From assembly GCA_030770535.1 (NCBI GenBank), contig JASVEC010000039.1, positions 248,001 through 312,000 on the forward strand: a stretch of DNA of 64,000 nucleotides, written 5' to 3'. Positions 1 through 12,234 of this stretch are shown here, one piece after another (position 1 is the stretch's first letter; each line of letters opens with the position of its first letter). The stretch comes from Batkoa obscura. Its lineage: Eukaryota > Entomophthoromycota > Entomophthoromycetes > Entomophthorales > Batkoaceae. The notes under the pieces are model-generated. The model was not told where the DNA came from, made no database searches, and saw only the letters and a list, made by a program, of their open reading frames with translations. The translations under genes and the position numbers were made by a program.

Positions 1-70
1 AATTGTGCAAGAAAGTGAAACTTCTTCAAATGAAGAAGATATTTTGGATTGGAGAAAGCAGTGTATTTAA
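1..70 (+). CDS. 3' end of an unidentified protein gene
   Basis: An open frame enters from the left edge and stops with TAA at 68-70. The visible C-terminus reads SETSSNEEDILDWRKQCI, an acidic serine-rich run followed by a DWR-type ending. Some nuclear zinc-finger or splicing-associated proteins end in a similar D-W-R motif, but 22 residues are too few to name a family. It converges on the eIF2B beta gene, whose stop lies 175 bp further on. The next 170 bp are AT-rich and probably hold both polyadenylation regions. Confidence 0.5.
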   Translation, partial: IVQESETSSNEEDILDWRKQCI

Positions 71-244
71 GGGAAAAGAAAAAGAAGAAAAAGAAGATAA
101 GGCTTTTGGAATTTGTTTCAAAAAATAAACCATAAGAATAAGATGCCTTTTTTTAAAATAAAATATGAAAATATATAAATTTGATAAACTGTAATCTCGA
201 TTTTCTATTTTATTTTTATTTTTTATTTTATTAGATTCTTTTTA

Positions 245-1947
245 TTAATTTCCTAATAAAATTGAATTTTCTAAATCATTATCTTCTGGATCATAATTTT
301 CAGTAATTAATCGATAAAGATAAGATGGGGGGTGACCACCACTAATTTGATAATAAATAAATAACATTTAGTTTCAAAATAAAACAGGATAAAAAAACAA
401 TTAATTCACTTACTTATTCGTAATAAACAAGCCCACTAATTCCGGTTCAATATAATCATAATAAGGACAAACAGTTTCCACATCAATTAATGGACCTATT
501 ATAAAAAAACAATCGATCAATAATTCATTTCTATCTTACAATATTAAAACAGGTTCATAAAAATGATTACCTTCTGCATAATTCAATACTGCAGTTGGTG
601 ATACACAAATGTTTAATCTTTCAATATCTGTTGGGAATAAAGGTGATAATTTATATAAACCAGCACAAACAACAATAGGAGTAGCATGGTGTTTAGCAGC
701 CGCTGCAATCGTTTGAGAACCAGAAGCAGATACTAAGCCTCCATTGGCTAAAACTATTAATAGAAAATAAATTTGTTTGAACATAATAGCAATGAAAGAA
801 GGTGAATGGACTTACTTGCATGAGTACCTAAAATAACTTTATTGACTCTGGACATAACAGCAAATACAGCTGAATGAGGAATGATAGTGGTGGTAATACC
901 AGCATTGGATAATTTTTTAGCTAGATTAAAAGCTTCGGATCTAAATTTGGATTAAATTAATCGATCGAGTTTATTTATAAAACTATAAAAATTACTTACT
1001 TTTTTGTGGATTCAACAACAATCACTTGAAATTGTCTTTTACGACTAGCTGTTTTAAAAAATTCTTCAACTGTATGGGACTTACCACATGTCATTATAAT
1101 TTCACTTTTATAACATCCATTAGTATTGTTATTATTAATCTGTTGAAATTTTAATAACTTACTTGGAATGAATATGTTCTAATGCTTGACTTGATACATT
1201 AACATACATATTTTCTTGTTCGTCTAACATTTCAGCAATACCTTGAATAATGGTTGGTTTAAAAGGTACTAAATAAAGTTAAAGATAATATATTTAAATA
1301 GTTTAAAAGTTGGTAATTCAATTTTCAAAAAAAAGGATATTATACACGGATCTAGAATAATCAATATCTTCCTTTTCATCATCCCCTACCATTAAACTGA
1401 ATAAAGAGGAACTGTTTTGATTCATTTGTTGTCTACTTGGTGTTGATAAACCTGAATTATTTTTTGAATCTTCATTTAAAGACAATCTATCCACTGCTGA
1501 TAATTGTTTATCTTCTTCATCTTCTTCAAAATCTTTAACATATACTTTATATTCTTCTCTTATCATATGTAATACTCTTCGAATAATGTTACCAACTGCT
1601 AACTCTAGATAAAATTTAGTCAAGAGTTAAGAAAAAATTTTAGGCGAAGTAAGAGGAAGAATTACCTTGTGGTTGAGCAGCAATTAATCGTTGTCCAATT
1701 TGGCTTATATCAGCAATTAATGCTTTGACATTGTTCCATTTAGATACTGAAATAACTTGTCGTAATACTATTAATGTTTCTGTTGATACATTCCAACTAC
1801 CTACTACTTGTCTATGTAAATTTTATTAAGTTGAAACTAGAATAAATATGGAACGATGAATTTTTTTTTTTCTTACCTTCTTTTTAACCTAGCTACTAAA
1901 TTTTCGACTAATGCTGGTACATCTCTAGATCCATAAATTCTTAACAT
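245..1947 (-). CDS. GCD7: Translation initiation factor eIF2B subunit beta
   Basis: Regulatory subunit of eIF2B, the guanine-nucleotide exchange factor that recycles eIF2-GDP in the cytosol and is inhibited by phosphorylated eIF2 alpha. Roughly nine exons are separated by short introns; the coding path starts with [17 protein letters not shown]. Recognisable family segments, in order, are the helical [15 protein letters not shown], the Rossmann-like [32 protein letters not shown], then [20 protein letters not shown] and [14 protein letters not shown]. The C-terminus is [21 protein letters not shown] low-complexity acidic insert (EEDEEDKQ...) sits between the helical and Rossmann parts, where yeast Gcd7 also has a variable insert. 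It is transcribed divergently from VPS16. Family identity is strong; exact splice sites were read by eye. Confidence 0.92.
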
Positions 1948-2304
1948 CTTTGTGGATTTACTATGGTTGTTTTGATATTAAAATCAACCAATTTGTATAG
2001 ATTGAGTTGATTAAAATGAATCAAAATCCAAGCTCTGATTGCAATTGTCGCAGTTACTATAATCGGAAGGTACTTTTTAATGATTTTATAGTGTTTGATG
2101 ATAATTCAAGCAATATTAATAAAATAAGTCAGATTAGATTATTAACTATAATAAATTAACGTGTTTTATGAACTACTTTGAACTATATTATTTATATTTA
2201 TATTTATTTAAATTAATCTGTTAAATATTCAATTTTATTTTAATTCAAATGAACTTAATTTGATGACTTCATAACTTTTTTTGATAAATTTCTTAATAAA
2301 AAAA
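1948..2304. promoter_or_regulatory. Divergent promoter region between eIF2B beta and VPS16
   Basis: These 357 bp separate two start codons that point away from each other, so the promoters of both genes must lie here or inside the genes. The DNA is very AT-rich with no clear TATA box or repeated motif. The A-rich run just before the VPS16 ATG (2297-2304) is the usual start context in this window. Confidence 0.5.
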
Positions 2305-4310
2305 ATGGTAACACAGCTATTAGTCTCACCAACAAGTAGTTGGTTTGAATTGAATGAAGTTTATTACAGGTAATAATCAACAACACAACAATTACCAATA
2401 ATAACATACTAATAATGATATATAATAATAACATAAAACTATAGAAAAGAAGAACGATATAATTTAATTTGGAAAAAGATTAATATTGAAAACTATAATT
2501 TAACTATTGGTAAAAATTCGGGATTATTAGGTAATTATAATATCCTATTAAAACAAATAAATAACTATTTAAATTATTAATTGTTTCTTTCATTCAGCTT
2601 TAATAAGAAATCCAGGAAAATTAGCATTATCTCAAGTGGATGATCATTTAAGTAATAGTTGTTCCATTTATACATTAAGTGGAAAATTATTAAACACAAT
2701 TAAAGTAATATTAATAATAGTAATAATTTAATAAATAAACAATAAAAACAACATAATATAGTGGGAAAAAGGCAAATTAATCGATATAGGTTGGGTAGAG
2801 GATCAGTTGATTTGTATCTATTTGGAAGGGATAATTAGAGTATATACTATCTTTGGACAATATACTCAGTTTTCTTTAGGCTTAGTAAATTTATTTTTGA
2901 TATTTTAATATTCTATTATTTATTTGATATAATTATTTATTTTTTAGTCTAGTAATCAATTTATTAAACAAGCCAAATGTTGGAAGCGTGGAATAGTAAT
3001 ATTAACGAATGATGATCAATTTTTAACAATCAATAATATTAATGAACCCAGAATTAAAAAATTACCTTTGAATGGTAAAATAATAGATTATACTTATTAA
3101 AAGGATCATTATCATTATTAATATTATAATTATTTAGAACTAAGTGATATTGTTGAATGGGATATATTAGAGCCTAAATTAGAATTAACTAATCAGATTG
3201 ATATTTTTTTCTGTCATGGAAATACAATTTATACTATTGATGATAATAATATTATTGATCAGGTAAATTAATAATAGAACAATAATAACATAGCAGTATA
3301 ATGACATAATAATGTTTTTATTTTATATTAGAGATTAGAACAAGGTCCATTTACTCATATAAGTATTAGTCCCAGTGGCTCCTTTTTATGTTTAATTAAT
3401 AATAATTTAACATTGATGGTCGTATCCACTGACTTTCAACAAAAATTTACGGAAGTAGAATTATCAAATCAAGATTTACTACAACAAATTAAATGGTAAA
3501 TAATGATATATAATATATAATAATAATATTTTTAATTTTAATTTTAATTTTAAATTAGGTGTGGTAATGATTTAATCTTATTAAATTATGGAAACGAATT
3601 ACAAGTTATTGGACCATTTGGTCATAATGAAAAGTAATATTTGATAATATAAAATAGAGTAATAATAATTAATAATAATTAATTTCATTATTATTATATT
3701 AGATTTTATTATGATTCCAATATTTTTATATCCAGTGAAATTGATGGGGCTAATATAATTTCAGATTATAAATTAGAATTTATTCAAAAAGTACCTGGTA
3801 TTATTATTATTATTATTATTATTGAATTAATAATTGCTATTTTATTTAGATTCTTCTTTAAATATATTTAATATTGGCTCTACACATCCCTCTTCCTTAT
3901 TATTTGATGCTTTAGATCATTTTGAAGTAAGGTTTTATATAAATAATAATAGAAATAGAAATTAAAATGTTAATAATTTAATAGAAAGAAAATCCTAAGG
4001 CAGATGAAACTATGAATATAATACAAAATGATTTAGAATTAGCAGTTAATATCTGTTTAGATTCAGCATCTCAAGAATGGGAGCCAAGTTTGCAAAAAGC
4101 GCTATTAAAGGTAAACATTAGTTTTATTTTTATTTCTATTTTTATATTTATTTTTATATATCCTTTTATATAGGCAGCTGCATTTGGAAAATCCTATTTA
4201 GATGATTATGATTCAGATAAATTTGCTTATCATTGTAAATTACATCGTATTATTAACCAAGTACGTCAATTTGATATTGGTATACCAATTACTATGGAAC
4301 AGTAAGTTAA

Positions 4311-4360
<50 letters not shown>

Positions 4361-5678
4361 TAATTAAATATATTTATTAGATTAAAACTATGGAAAATAG
4401 AAAATTTAATTCGAAGATTATTATTAATTCATCAACATTATTTAGCTTTAAAAATTACTCAATTTTTAAATTTAAATTGTAATGATATTTTAATTCATTG
4501 GGCTTGTGAAAAAGTAATTTTAATTAATTGATTAATTAATTTTATTCAATATACTAATATTATGTCTATTATTGTTTAGTTAAGAAATTCATTAGAAGAT
4601 GAAGAAACTACATCACGAATAATATTAGATAAAATTAGTAATTATCAAGGTTTATCATATCACAAAATTGCTAAAGTGGCCAATCAAAATGGACAATTAC
4701 AATTAGCTATTAATGTATTTATTATTTATTCAATATTTAATTTAATTTAATTTAATTTGATTTAATTTATTAATAATATCATTTAGTTATTAGATAAAGA
4801 ACCGTGTATTCATTTTCAAATACCAATGTTATTAGATATGCAAGAAGATCAATTAGCTTTAAATAAAGCAGTATTAAGTGGAGAAAGTTATTTAGGTAAG
4901 GTTTTCGTCATTCTATCTATTTATTAAAAATAATGTTAATTAATATAATACTTTTTATAGTATATTTAGTTTTACTACAATTAAAACAAAAACTAAATAT
5001 TGGAGATTTTTTTAAATTAATTAATCCAAACTTAATTGGTAGTGAATGCTTTGAAAATTATTGTAAGTTTGAAAATGAAGATTTATTAAAAGATTTTTAT
5101 TATCAAGATGACCAAAAATTAAAATTAATTTTATTAAAATTAAAAAATACATTTAATATAAAAGTAAGATTTTTATTTAATAATTTTAATTTTATTTAAT
5201 AATGATAATTATTATTATTATTTTAGGATTTTGAAGAATTTGAATTGAAATGGAAAGAATTATTAAAAGATTACAAAAATTTAATTATTAAATCGGAAGA
5301 TACTAAAGTAGCTTTATATTTATAAATACTAATCTTTAACTAATTTCTTTTATATAGTTAGTCGAAGAACAAATCAAACTTCTAAGTTATCAAAATCAAT
5401 TAAAACAAAAAGTAGGTCAATCTATCATGGGTTCCTCTTTGGCAGAAACAATTAAATTAGCAACTAAATATGAAGAATATTCCATAGTTAATAAAATACA
5501 AAAAGAATTTAAAGTGAATGAAAAAATGTATTATTATTGTAAAATACAAGGATATATATTAGGAAATCATTTTGTAGAATTAGAAAAATTTGCTAATTCC
5601 AAAAAATCACCCATTGGATATAAGGTAATTTTATTGATAAAAGTTTTTTTGAGTTTTAGTTATTAATAATGTCTCTAT

Positions 5679-5713
<35 letters not shown>

Positions 5714-6033
5714 TATAGCCTTTTTATGATCTCACTTTAAAAGCTCAACAACCTTCTCAAGCTTTAAAATATGCTTTACTTTGTGACCCGAAAATTCGTC
5801 CTAATTTATTATTGAATCTTAATGCCTTTTTAGATGCAGCTAAACAAGCTTTTATTAATAAGGATAAGGACATGTTAAAGTAAGTTTAGATTTAAGACAA
5901 TTTAAATTTAAATAATTGATTAATTTTATTTTATTTTATTTTATTTTATTTTAGTACAATTCGAGATAAATGTACCAATCCATCAATGAAGCAGGAAATT
6001 GATACACTTATTATTAAATTAGGTGGAAATTAA
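2305..6033 (+). CDS. VPS16: Vacuolar sorting protein 16 (HOPS/CORVET core subunit)
   Basis: Core subunit of the class C Vps complex, which tethers endosomes and vacuoles and, with Vps33, templates SNARE assembly. Starts MVTQLLVSPTSSWFELNEVY, with the usual Vps16 opening F-x-L-x-E-x-Y-Y. The N-terminal half is a beta-propeller; the C-terminal half is alpha-solenoid with hallmark segments KLNIGDFFKLI, EDLLKDFYYQDDQ and LEKFANSKKSPIGYK, each close to the human protein. It ends DTLIIKLGGN. More than a dozen short introns interrupt it, several carrying simple repeats ((AAT)n near 4312-4360, (ATTT)n near 5684-5717). The helix-rich parts match best and the propeller is diverged, as usual in fungi. 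Not every splice junction was checked. Confidence 0.92.
4312..4360. repeat. (AAT)n microsatellite in a VPS16 intron
   Basis: About 15 consecutive AAT units fill most of an intron of VPS16, leaving the donor (AAGTAAGT-like, just upstream) and the TTAG acceptor intact. Confidence 0.85.
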
Positions 6034-6319
6034 TACTTGTTATTATCTCAATTAATAAATCTAATTATTTTTATATTATGTTTTTTTTAAAAATAAAAAT
6101 GATTTATTATTGAAAATGACTTTTTATTAATGACACATGCAAAAAAAGAGTAGCTTATTTTTTTTTTTAAAAATTGGTTATCAAAAGCTAAATTTTTTAA
6201 TTGTTTTGATTTTTTTATTGATTTTAGATTAACTTTCCTATATAGATTTAAAAATTAATATATTTTATTCAATTATATTATCAAAATATTAATTTTGTTT
6301 TTACCTAAATATTAACTTA

Positions 6320-9291
6320 TTATTGTGGAAGTTGAGCAATTCTAGATTTAGCCCATTTAGCTAATTTACGTGTACCTTCTGGATTATTTTTAGATCTTGC
6401 ATTTTTGAGAAATTGTTTGATCCAATCTTGACGATAATAAATTTGTAAATTACGACCCAAAGAAATACTAATATCCGCAAAATCCCCTAATATAGTAGCT
6501 ATAGAAATATACATTTCACTTGATACATTTTTAATATTAGTAACTAATCCTATAGTTTCAAATATTTGTGGTATATAACTTTCAATTAAATGGAAAGATT
6601 GAGTATTACAAAACGCTTCAACAATACCTGTATAACAAGATAAAATGGTTTCATATTGCTCTAATACTAATTCTTGATCACGAATGTATTGTAATTGATT
6701 TTTAATTTCATTAATAAATGGTAAAGTTATTTCCATTGTAGATCCCAAATATTTTTCATAATAGGATCCAATAGCACTGGCACAATCTCCAAGTGTAGAT
6801 AATATAGCACATTGAATACTGATATGTACCTCAATATTACCAAGTAAGTTACCAAGATTAGGTATAAATATATCGACAAATGCCATTGAATCTTCTCTTA
6901 AAGATCTTACAATATCTCCAACAATAGCAATACATTTACAACATACCCTTGGTTCTTGAATGTGATTGGTACCTTTCAATAAAATTTGTCCTAATTGTTC
7001 TATATAAACTTGGATATTTTTATCTAAGGCATTGACCATCGCACCTATACATGTTAATATATCTTCAGCTGAATTGATATTTTGAGTCCCATCAAACATA
7101 CGTAAAAGTAATTGCATAATTTGATCTTGTACTGGATAGATTCTACTTTCTAATCGATTAATCGAAGTATTAAGTACATTACATAATGACATTTGTAAAT
7201 TAGTTAAATTATCTAAATCTCCTTGGTTGACTATTTCGGATGCCATACGTATAGTTGCTTCTAAACGCTGTACTGCTGTAAGTACTACTTCTTCTATTAA
7301 TCCTAAAAGTTCATCTGGACAAGCATAAACAATATCTGAAATAGCTTCATAGATACTAGCTCTTGCTTCAGTATTACTATACATACCTTCAGTTGCTGCA
7401 ACTAATTGTTTTAACATGGGTTCAATATAAGATTTAAATCCATCTACTTTAGCTGGATCATCCGAATGCATAAAACTTTTGGTTAAATTAATTAAACCCC
7501 AACAACAATTTTGAACAATACGTTGTGGTGCATTAATCCCTTTAAATAAGGCTTGAAGAAGGGGTTGAAGTTTTTCTGGTGAATTAATAATATCGGGCAA
7601 AAATTCACAAATCCTTGAAAGTGTAAACGCTGCTGAATCTTTAACTATACTATTGGAGTCGTCCATCAATGCAACAAAAAATTGTAATCCTTCATCGGCC
7701 ATCCCCTTGATTTGATCTTGATCTGCATTGGCAACAACTGTACCAAAAGCAACAGTAGCAGTATCTCTAAGACGCCAATCTGGGTTTTGTAAATTTTGAG
7801 TAACAAATGGAACAACAAATGGAATAATATTGTTCCCAAGATTTTTAGCTATACTTTCAAGACAATTAGTAGCACTACGTGGTGGATTTTCTTCTTCCAT
7901 ATCAACATCTTCTTCTTGAGAAGACATAATTTGAAGGATAGCTACTATAACATAAGTGGCATAATCTTGGACAAAATGATAATAAGGCAACATCATTTGT
8001 CCCTCTTCCAAATTGCTATTAGTTTCATTACGCTCAGCTTCTAACATGGCAAGATTAGACCAAAATTCAATAACTTGACGTAAAACCATTTCATCAGGAT
8101 GTTTTAGGCCGTCAACAGCCACCTAAATAAACTTTGATATTTATTTTATAAGTTAATTAAAAAAAATACCATCAAGTAACCACCAGAGAAATAAGAATTC
8201 ATATAATCGTAATGCCTGACTGTAATTTCAGTAAGAAGTTCAAAAATAAGTGCTTGGAGAATGTCATTTGGTATTCTTATATTTTGATCAATAACATTCA
8301 TGATATAATTGCGCTCTCCAGTTTCTCTAATATTAGGATTCAAAAACTCTAAACTGTTTAATAAAGCACGGATTGTTTCAATACGAATTTCTATTCTAAA
8401 CAATTGGTTAACAAAATTGAATATAATAACTTAATAAATTAAATTTACTTTTTGGCTCCAGCTGGATCAAGTACAGTTAAAAGGGCAGCTAAAATTCGAC
8501 TTGATTGATGTGCGAGAAAAGTACAATTCTAGTTCGATTAGCTTGAAATTTTAAATAGAAACCATTTATACTTACTGCTCCTTGACAGACATAACCCAAT
8601 GTACGGATTGCATTGAGGTTAGCTTGATCATTATTATCTAAAGCTGCATTACATAACATTTCTATTAAATCTGGCCATTCATTATTAGGCAATTCAATAG
8701 CAGCAATTGTCGAAAACACCTTAGATAAAATTAATCAAAGCATTTCTTTATGTAAAAATTAATTACCTGTGAGATCGAAAGAGCTACTTTTTCGTTTGGT
8801 TCGTCAATAATGCCATAAAGCTAAAATAATAAATTGAACTAGAGTGACTAAAATAAGTTTTACCTCTTGTTTGGTATCATCTTTAACAGCTTGTTGTAGC
8901 TCATTCCATTTTGTACTTTCTGAACCAGTGGCTGCATTGAACTATAAATTGTATTAATATAAAATTTGTAAATTAAGATTAAAAAATACTTTTGGCCTTA
9001 TAGTATTCTTAAGTAAAAGACCAGCTGCTTGCCTAATAAATGGTTGCTTTTCATCATCTCTTAAAACATAAATAAGTTCCACTATAAATCCTTGCTAATA
9101 AATGAATTTTAATAAGGTTGAATTGAATAGTAATTAATGCGTACATAATCAAGCTGTTCCTTTTCTTGTAAGCATCTTTCAGCAGTGGCTCGTAATTCGG
9201 CGTCTAATTAAAATTTTAGTATTGAAGTTTATTGAAGTTTGATTGTATTACTTCCGGAAAGGGTATTGGAAAGAAGTTCTTCTATATTCAT
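6320..9291 (-). CDS. KAP95: Importin subunit beta-1 (karyopherin beta)
   Basis: Nuclear import receptor that binds importin alpha-cargo, nucleoporin FG repeats and RanGTP. The start MNIEELLSNTLS at 9291 is chosen because a 46-bp intron then joins it in frame to AELRATAERCLQEKEQLDYV, the first HEAT repeat. Then come FIRQAAGLLLKNTIRPK, IRTLGYVCQGA, ETIRALLNSLEFLNPNI and, in the single large exon 6320-8122 or so, PDWRLRDTATVAFG, RICEFLP, CCWGLINLTKSF and QLQYIRDQELVLEQYETIL, ending TRKLAKWAKSRIAQLPQ. The acidic stretch EEDVDMEEENP corresponds to the acidic loop of HEAT 8. Full HEAT superhelix length is kept, about 850-870 residues. Introns cluster in the first third. Confidence 0.95.
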
Positions 9292-10753
9292 TCTAATTTC
9301 ACTATGAAAAAAAGTAATTATTCGAAAGCTAATTTCTTCACTTATCAAAGAATTGAACTAATCAACCAATTAAATAGCCTTAATTTCATTCCTTACGCTT
9401 GGAACCAATCGTTGAACTGCTGTGAATTGCACCAAATTGGTAATTTGATTTTGAAATAAACCATTTTAATCTTTATCTCTACAATGACTCTTCACTATCC
9501 TATTTTAAATTTTATGTATTATTATTGGTTTAAATAGGAAAGTAACATTCTTATTGCTATAGATTTAGATATTTAAACCGCAAAGATAGAATTATTAATT
9601 TATTAGCTTAAAAAGTCAACTTTTATACACGGCTGTTATAGCTCTTTTAAGACTTTTTCAGCGGTGATTTCTATAGTTGTATTTTTGTATCACCAATTTT
9701 TTATTAAGCGTAGTCTTTATCTTTAGCAGAATTTTAGCATAACTTTTTCTGTTAAATGAGCGGTTAGTTAAGTCGCAAAAGAGCTGCAATAGTTGTAAAA
9801 GTAGCAAATTTTAGATCGATATCTTTTAATAAGAGTTTATTAAAATTATAACCTTATAATAGTATAAAGTATTGAATGAGCTGTTTATTTTAATAGTTGA
9901 TGGTTAATTGTAGGATTAAATACTATTATAAACTACAAATGAAACATTTTTTAAATAATGTAACAAACTATTTTTTTAAATTCCTAAATAAGAGATGAAA
10001 TTTTAATGAGGGATTTTAATGAAATTGATTTTATGAAGATTTAAATTTAAATTTAAATTTAAATTACAAATGTTTTTGATAATTTTTTCCAGGTTCTTTA
10101 CAAATATTTTAATCTAGTAATAAATCCCATTAATTGTTCTTTAAATCCTTAAAATCTCTGCACTATAAACAAGTAATTAACATAGTTATGTTATTTTATA
10201 AATTGTTAGGTCTTATTTGATATATTATTGTGCTTTATACTTATGAAAATTTATTTTGTAAAAAAATTAGTGAAGTTACAGAAGAAACATCATTGTGATA
10301 ATATTAAATAACAATTTATTATCTGGAATACGTAGTTTTTTTTAAAAATAATTAAGTTATCAAACAGTACTCCAATAGCTATAAAATTTTATAAGGTTAA
10401 AATATTAAAATTAGATACTTGAAGGATATTCAAATGCTATAAAATAGACCCAACATGTATAATAGCATAAAGCATTTTTGTAATAGTTTCAATACAGCAG
10501 CTTTTAATATATCAATATACACTCAGTATAACCATTAAGTTACAAATAAGTACACTAAAAAATGCCTTTACGAATCACAATATCAAACCAACCAATAAAC
10601 ATTAACTATATTATCTATCTACTATAATATGACAAAATTAGAAGCCAAATGTTCCCTTAATATCAGCTGCGAACTATTTACTAAATATAAAAGAAAAGAA
10701 GTTATTTACTTTTAGTTACATTTTCAAAGCTACTCAATTATAATAAGGATAAA
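9292..10753. other. Intergenic region, 1.46 kb, with one degenerate MITE
   Basis: Upstream of both importin beta and the RACK1-like gene. Apart from the inverted-repeat element at about 9615-9806 I see only AT-rich DNA, homopolymer runs and a short AAATTT tandem near 10040-10062. No ORF or RNA gene is convincing. Confidence 0.5.
9615..9806. mobile_element. Degenerate MITE, family 3 (long imperfect inverted repeat)
   Basis: The left arm (around 9633-9670, core AGCTCTTTTAAGACTTTT) is mirrored by the right arm (around 9765-9795, whose reverse complement contains GCAGCTCTTTTGCGACTTAA). A more weakly paired AC-TTTTA outer segment extends the arms. A diverged relative with the same arm pattern lies at about 49675-49845. 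No coding capacity; no target duplication could be read, so the exact ends are uncertain. Confidence 0.5.
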
Positions 10754-11957
10754 ATGGTGATTACTTTCACTCAAAAAACAAAACTAGAAGGTAGAAGAAC
10801 ATTTAATTAAAAGATGGTAGATATTCATTTAGAACTTAGGTCACGAAGGCCCAGTCACAACGCTAGCCTTATTTAAAAACTCAAATAGGATCATTTCTGG
10901 ATCAAGAGGTATTTATTTTAAAGAATAAGCTGAACATATTAATTTATATTTTAAAGATCAAACTGTTAAACTTTGGGATTTAGATGAAGCTAAACTTATC
11001 AAAAATTTTACTGGGTAATTTGATTACAATTATTTAATATTGTTTAATAATTATATCAAAGTCATGACTTCTTTGTTGGAGAAATTGACATCTCTGAAAA
11101 CGAGAAATTAGCTGCTTCAGCTGCTTGGGGTAATTATATAAACAATATTATGATATGACGTAATAACTTTTTTTTAGATTCTAGCGTTATTATTTGGAAT
11201 CTTGAAACTTTAGAAGAAGAAAGTCGCTTTAAAGAGCATGAAAATGTAAGTTTATTAAAAAATCAACTTGATCAATTATCAACTTAATTCTAGGATGTTC
11301 TCACAGTTCGTTTCGTTCCCAAAAAAAACTATTTAATTTCTGGGGGACGTGATAATAGCATCAAATTTTTCAAACCCACTGGTGAAAACTCCACCAATTT
11401 TTCGGTCTCTTCCCCATCCCATTGGATTACTTGTATAAGATTTAATCCAGTCAATGAAAATCAAGTTATATTTAGTTCTTGGGACAAAAAAGTTACGGTA
11501 TGCTATTTGTTATATATTTGTTACATTTTGTTTATTTTACTAGATTACTAATATCAATGATTCATCAAAAAGCGATGAGCTAATTGGACATGGTTCCTTT
11601 ATAGAATGTTTAGATATATCTTCTGATGGTAGTTTATGTATTTCTGGAGCACGTGATGGTATGGTATTGTTTTGGGATCTTAAGCTATTAAAATATTTAC
11701 AGTTTGTTGATGTTAATGAACATGTAAAAAACCTCAAAATTGATTCTAATAACTCATGGGTGTATATACTTTCAGCTAGTAAACTTACAATATACGATTT
11801 GGGAACAAAGGAGGTAATTCATGAACTTAAACCGCCCCAGGTTGAAAATGCAGAGGAAGAAAATGAGATGCTATCATTCACTTTGTCTAAAGATTCGCTT
11901 ACTTTGTATACAGGATGTACAGATGGTTGTATATATGTATGGGAATTGACTAAATAA
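10754..11957 (+). CDS. RACK1-like seven-blade WD40 protein
   Basis: A WD40 propeller whose architecture matches RACK1/Cpc2/Asc1, the ribosome-bound signalling scaffold: 12 residues precede the first GH, as in RACK1, and about seven blades follow. Landmarks are KTKLEGHEGPVTTLALF, then SGSRDQTVKLWDLDEAK, GRDNSIKFFKP, SHWITCIRFNPVNENQ, SSDGSLCISGARDG, SASKLTIYDLGTKEVI (RACK1 has PSIKIWDLEGKIIVDEL) and the end TGCTDGCIYVWELTK. Several introns; the first removes 10791 to about 10839. Oddly it is far more divergent than this very conserved family usually allows: one of the two basic ribosome-contacting residues of blade 1 is changed (R-D-K in RACK1, R-D-Q here). It may be a fast-evolving paralog rather than the ribosomal RACK1. 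WD40 fold certain, RACK1 lineage likely. Confidence 0.8.
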
Positions 11958-12234
11958 AATTATAATTCTAACTTATAAATTGTAAAAGATATACTATGTA
12001 TGTTGTATTTAATCTAATTCCTTGTTTGGTCCTTTTTTAATTATAGCCTTTAAATATTAATGTTCATATTACTGAAGTTAAACATAAGTCATTTTTAAAG
12101 TAAGTTATATTATCTTAGTAAGAATAATTAAAATTAAAATTAGATGACTAAAAACCCAATAAAATATAAAGCATAAATTTGAAGAACTTAATATTTTCAA
12201 GATCTTTGTCTTTAACTAATTTAACTTGAAAAAA

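Noticed and set aside
4312-4360. Tandem repeats as a CRISPR array
   Set aside because: Trinucleotide repeats without spacers in an intron of a fungal gene.
9232-9459. 75-codon plus-strand frame
   Set aside because: Antisense to exon 1 and intron 1 of importin beta; the minus-strand reading is well supported.
12226-12234. Alternative TTG start for the UDP-glycosyltransferase
   Set aside because: The ATG at 12235 begins a clean signal peptide; nuclear fungal genes rarely start at TTG.
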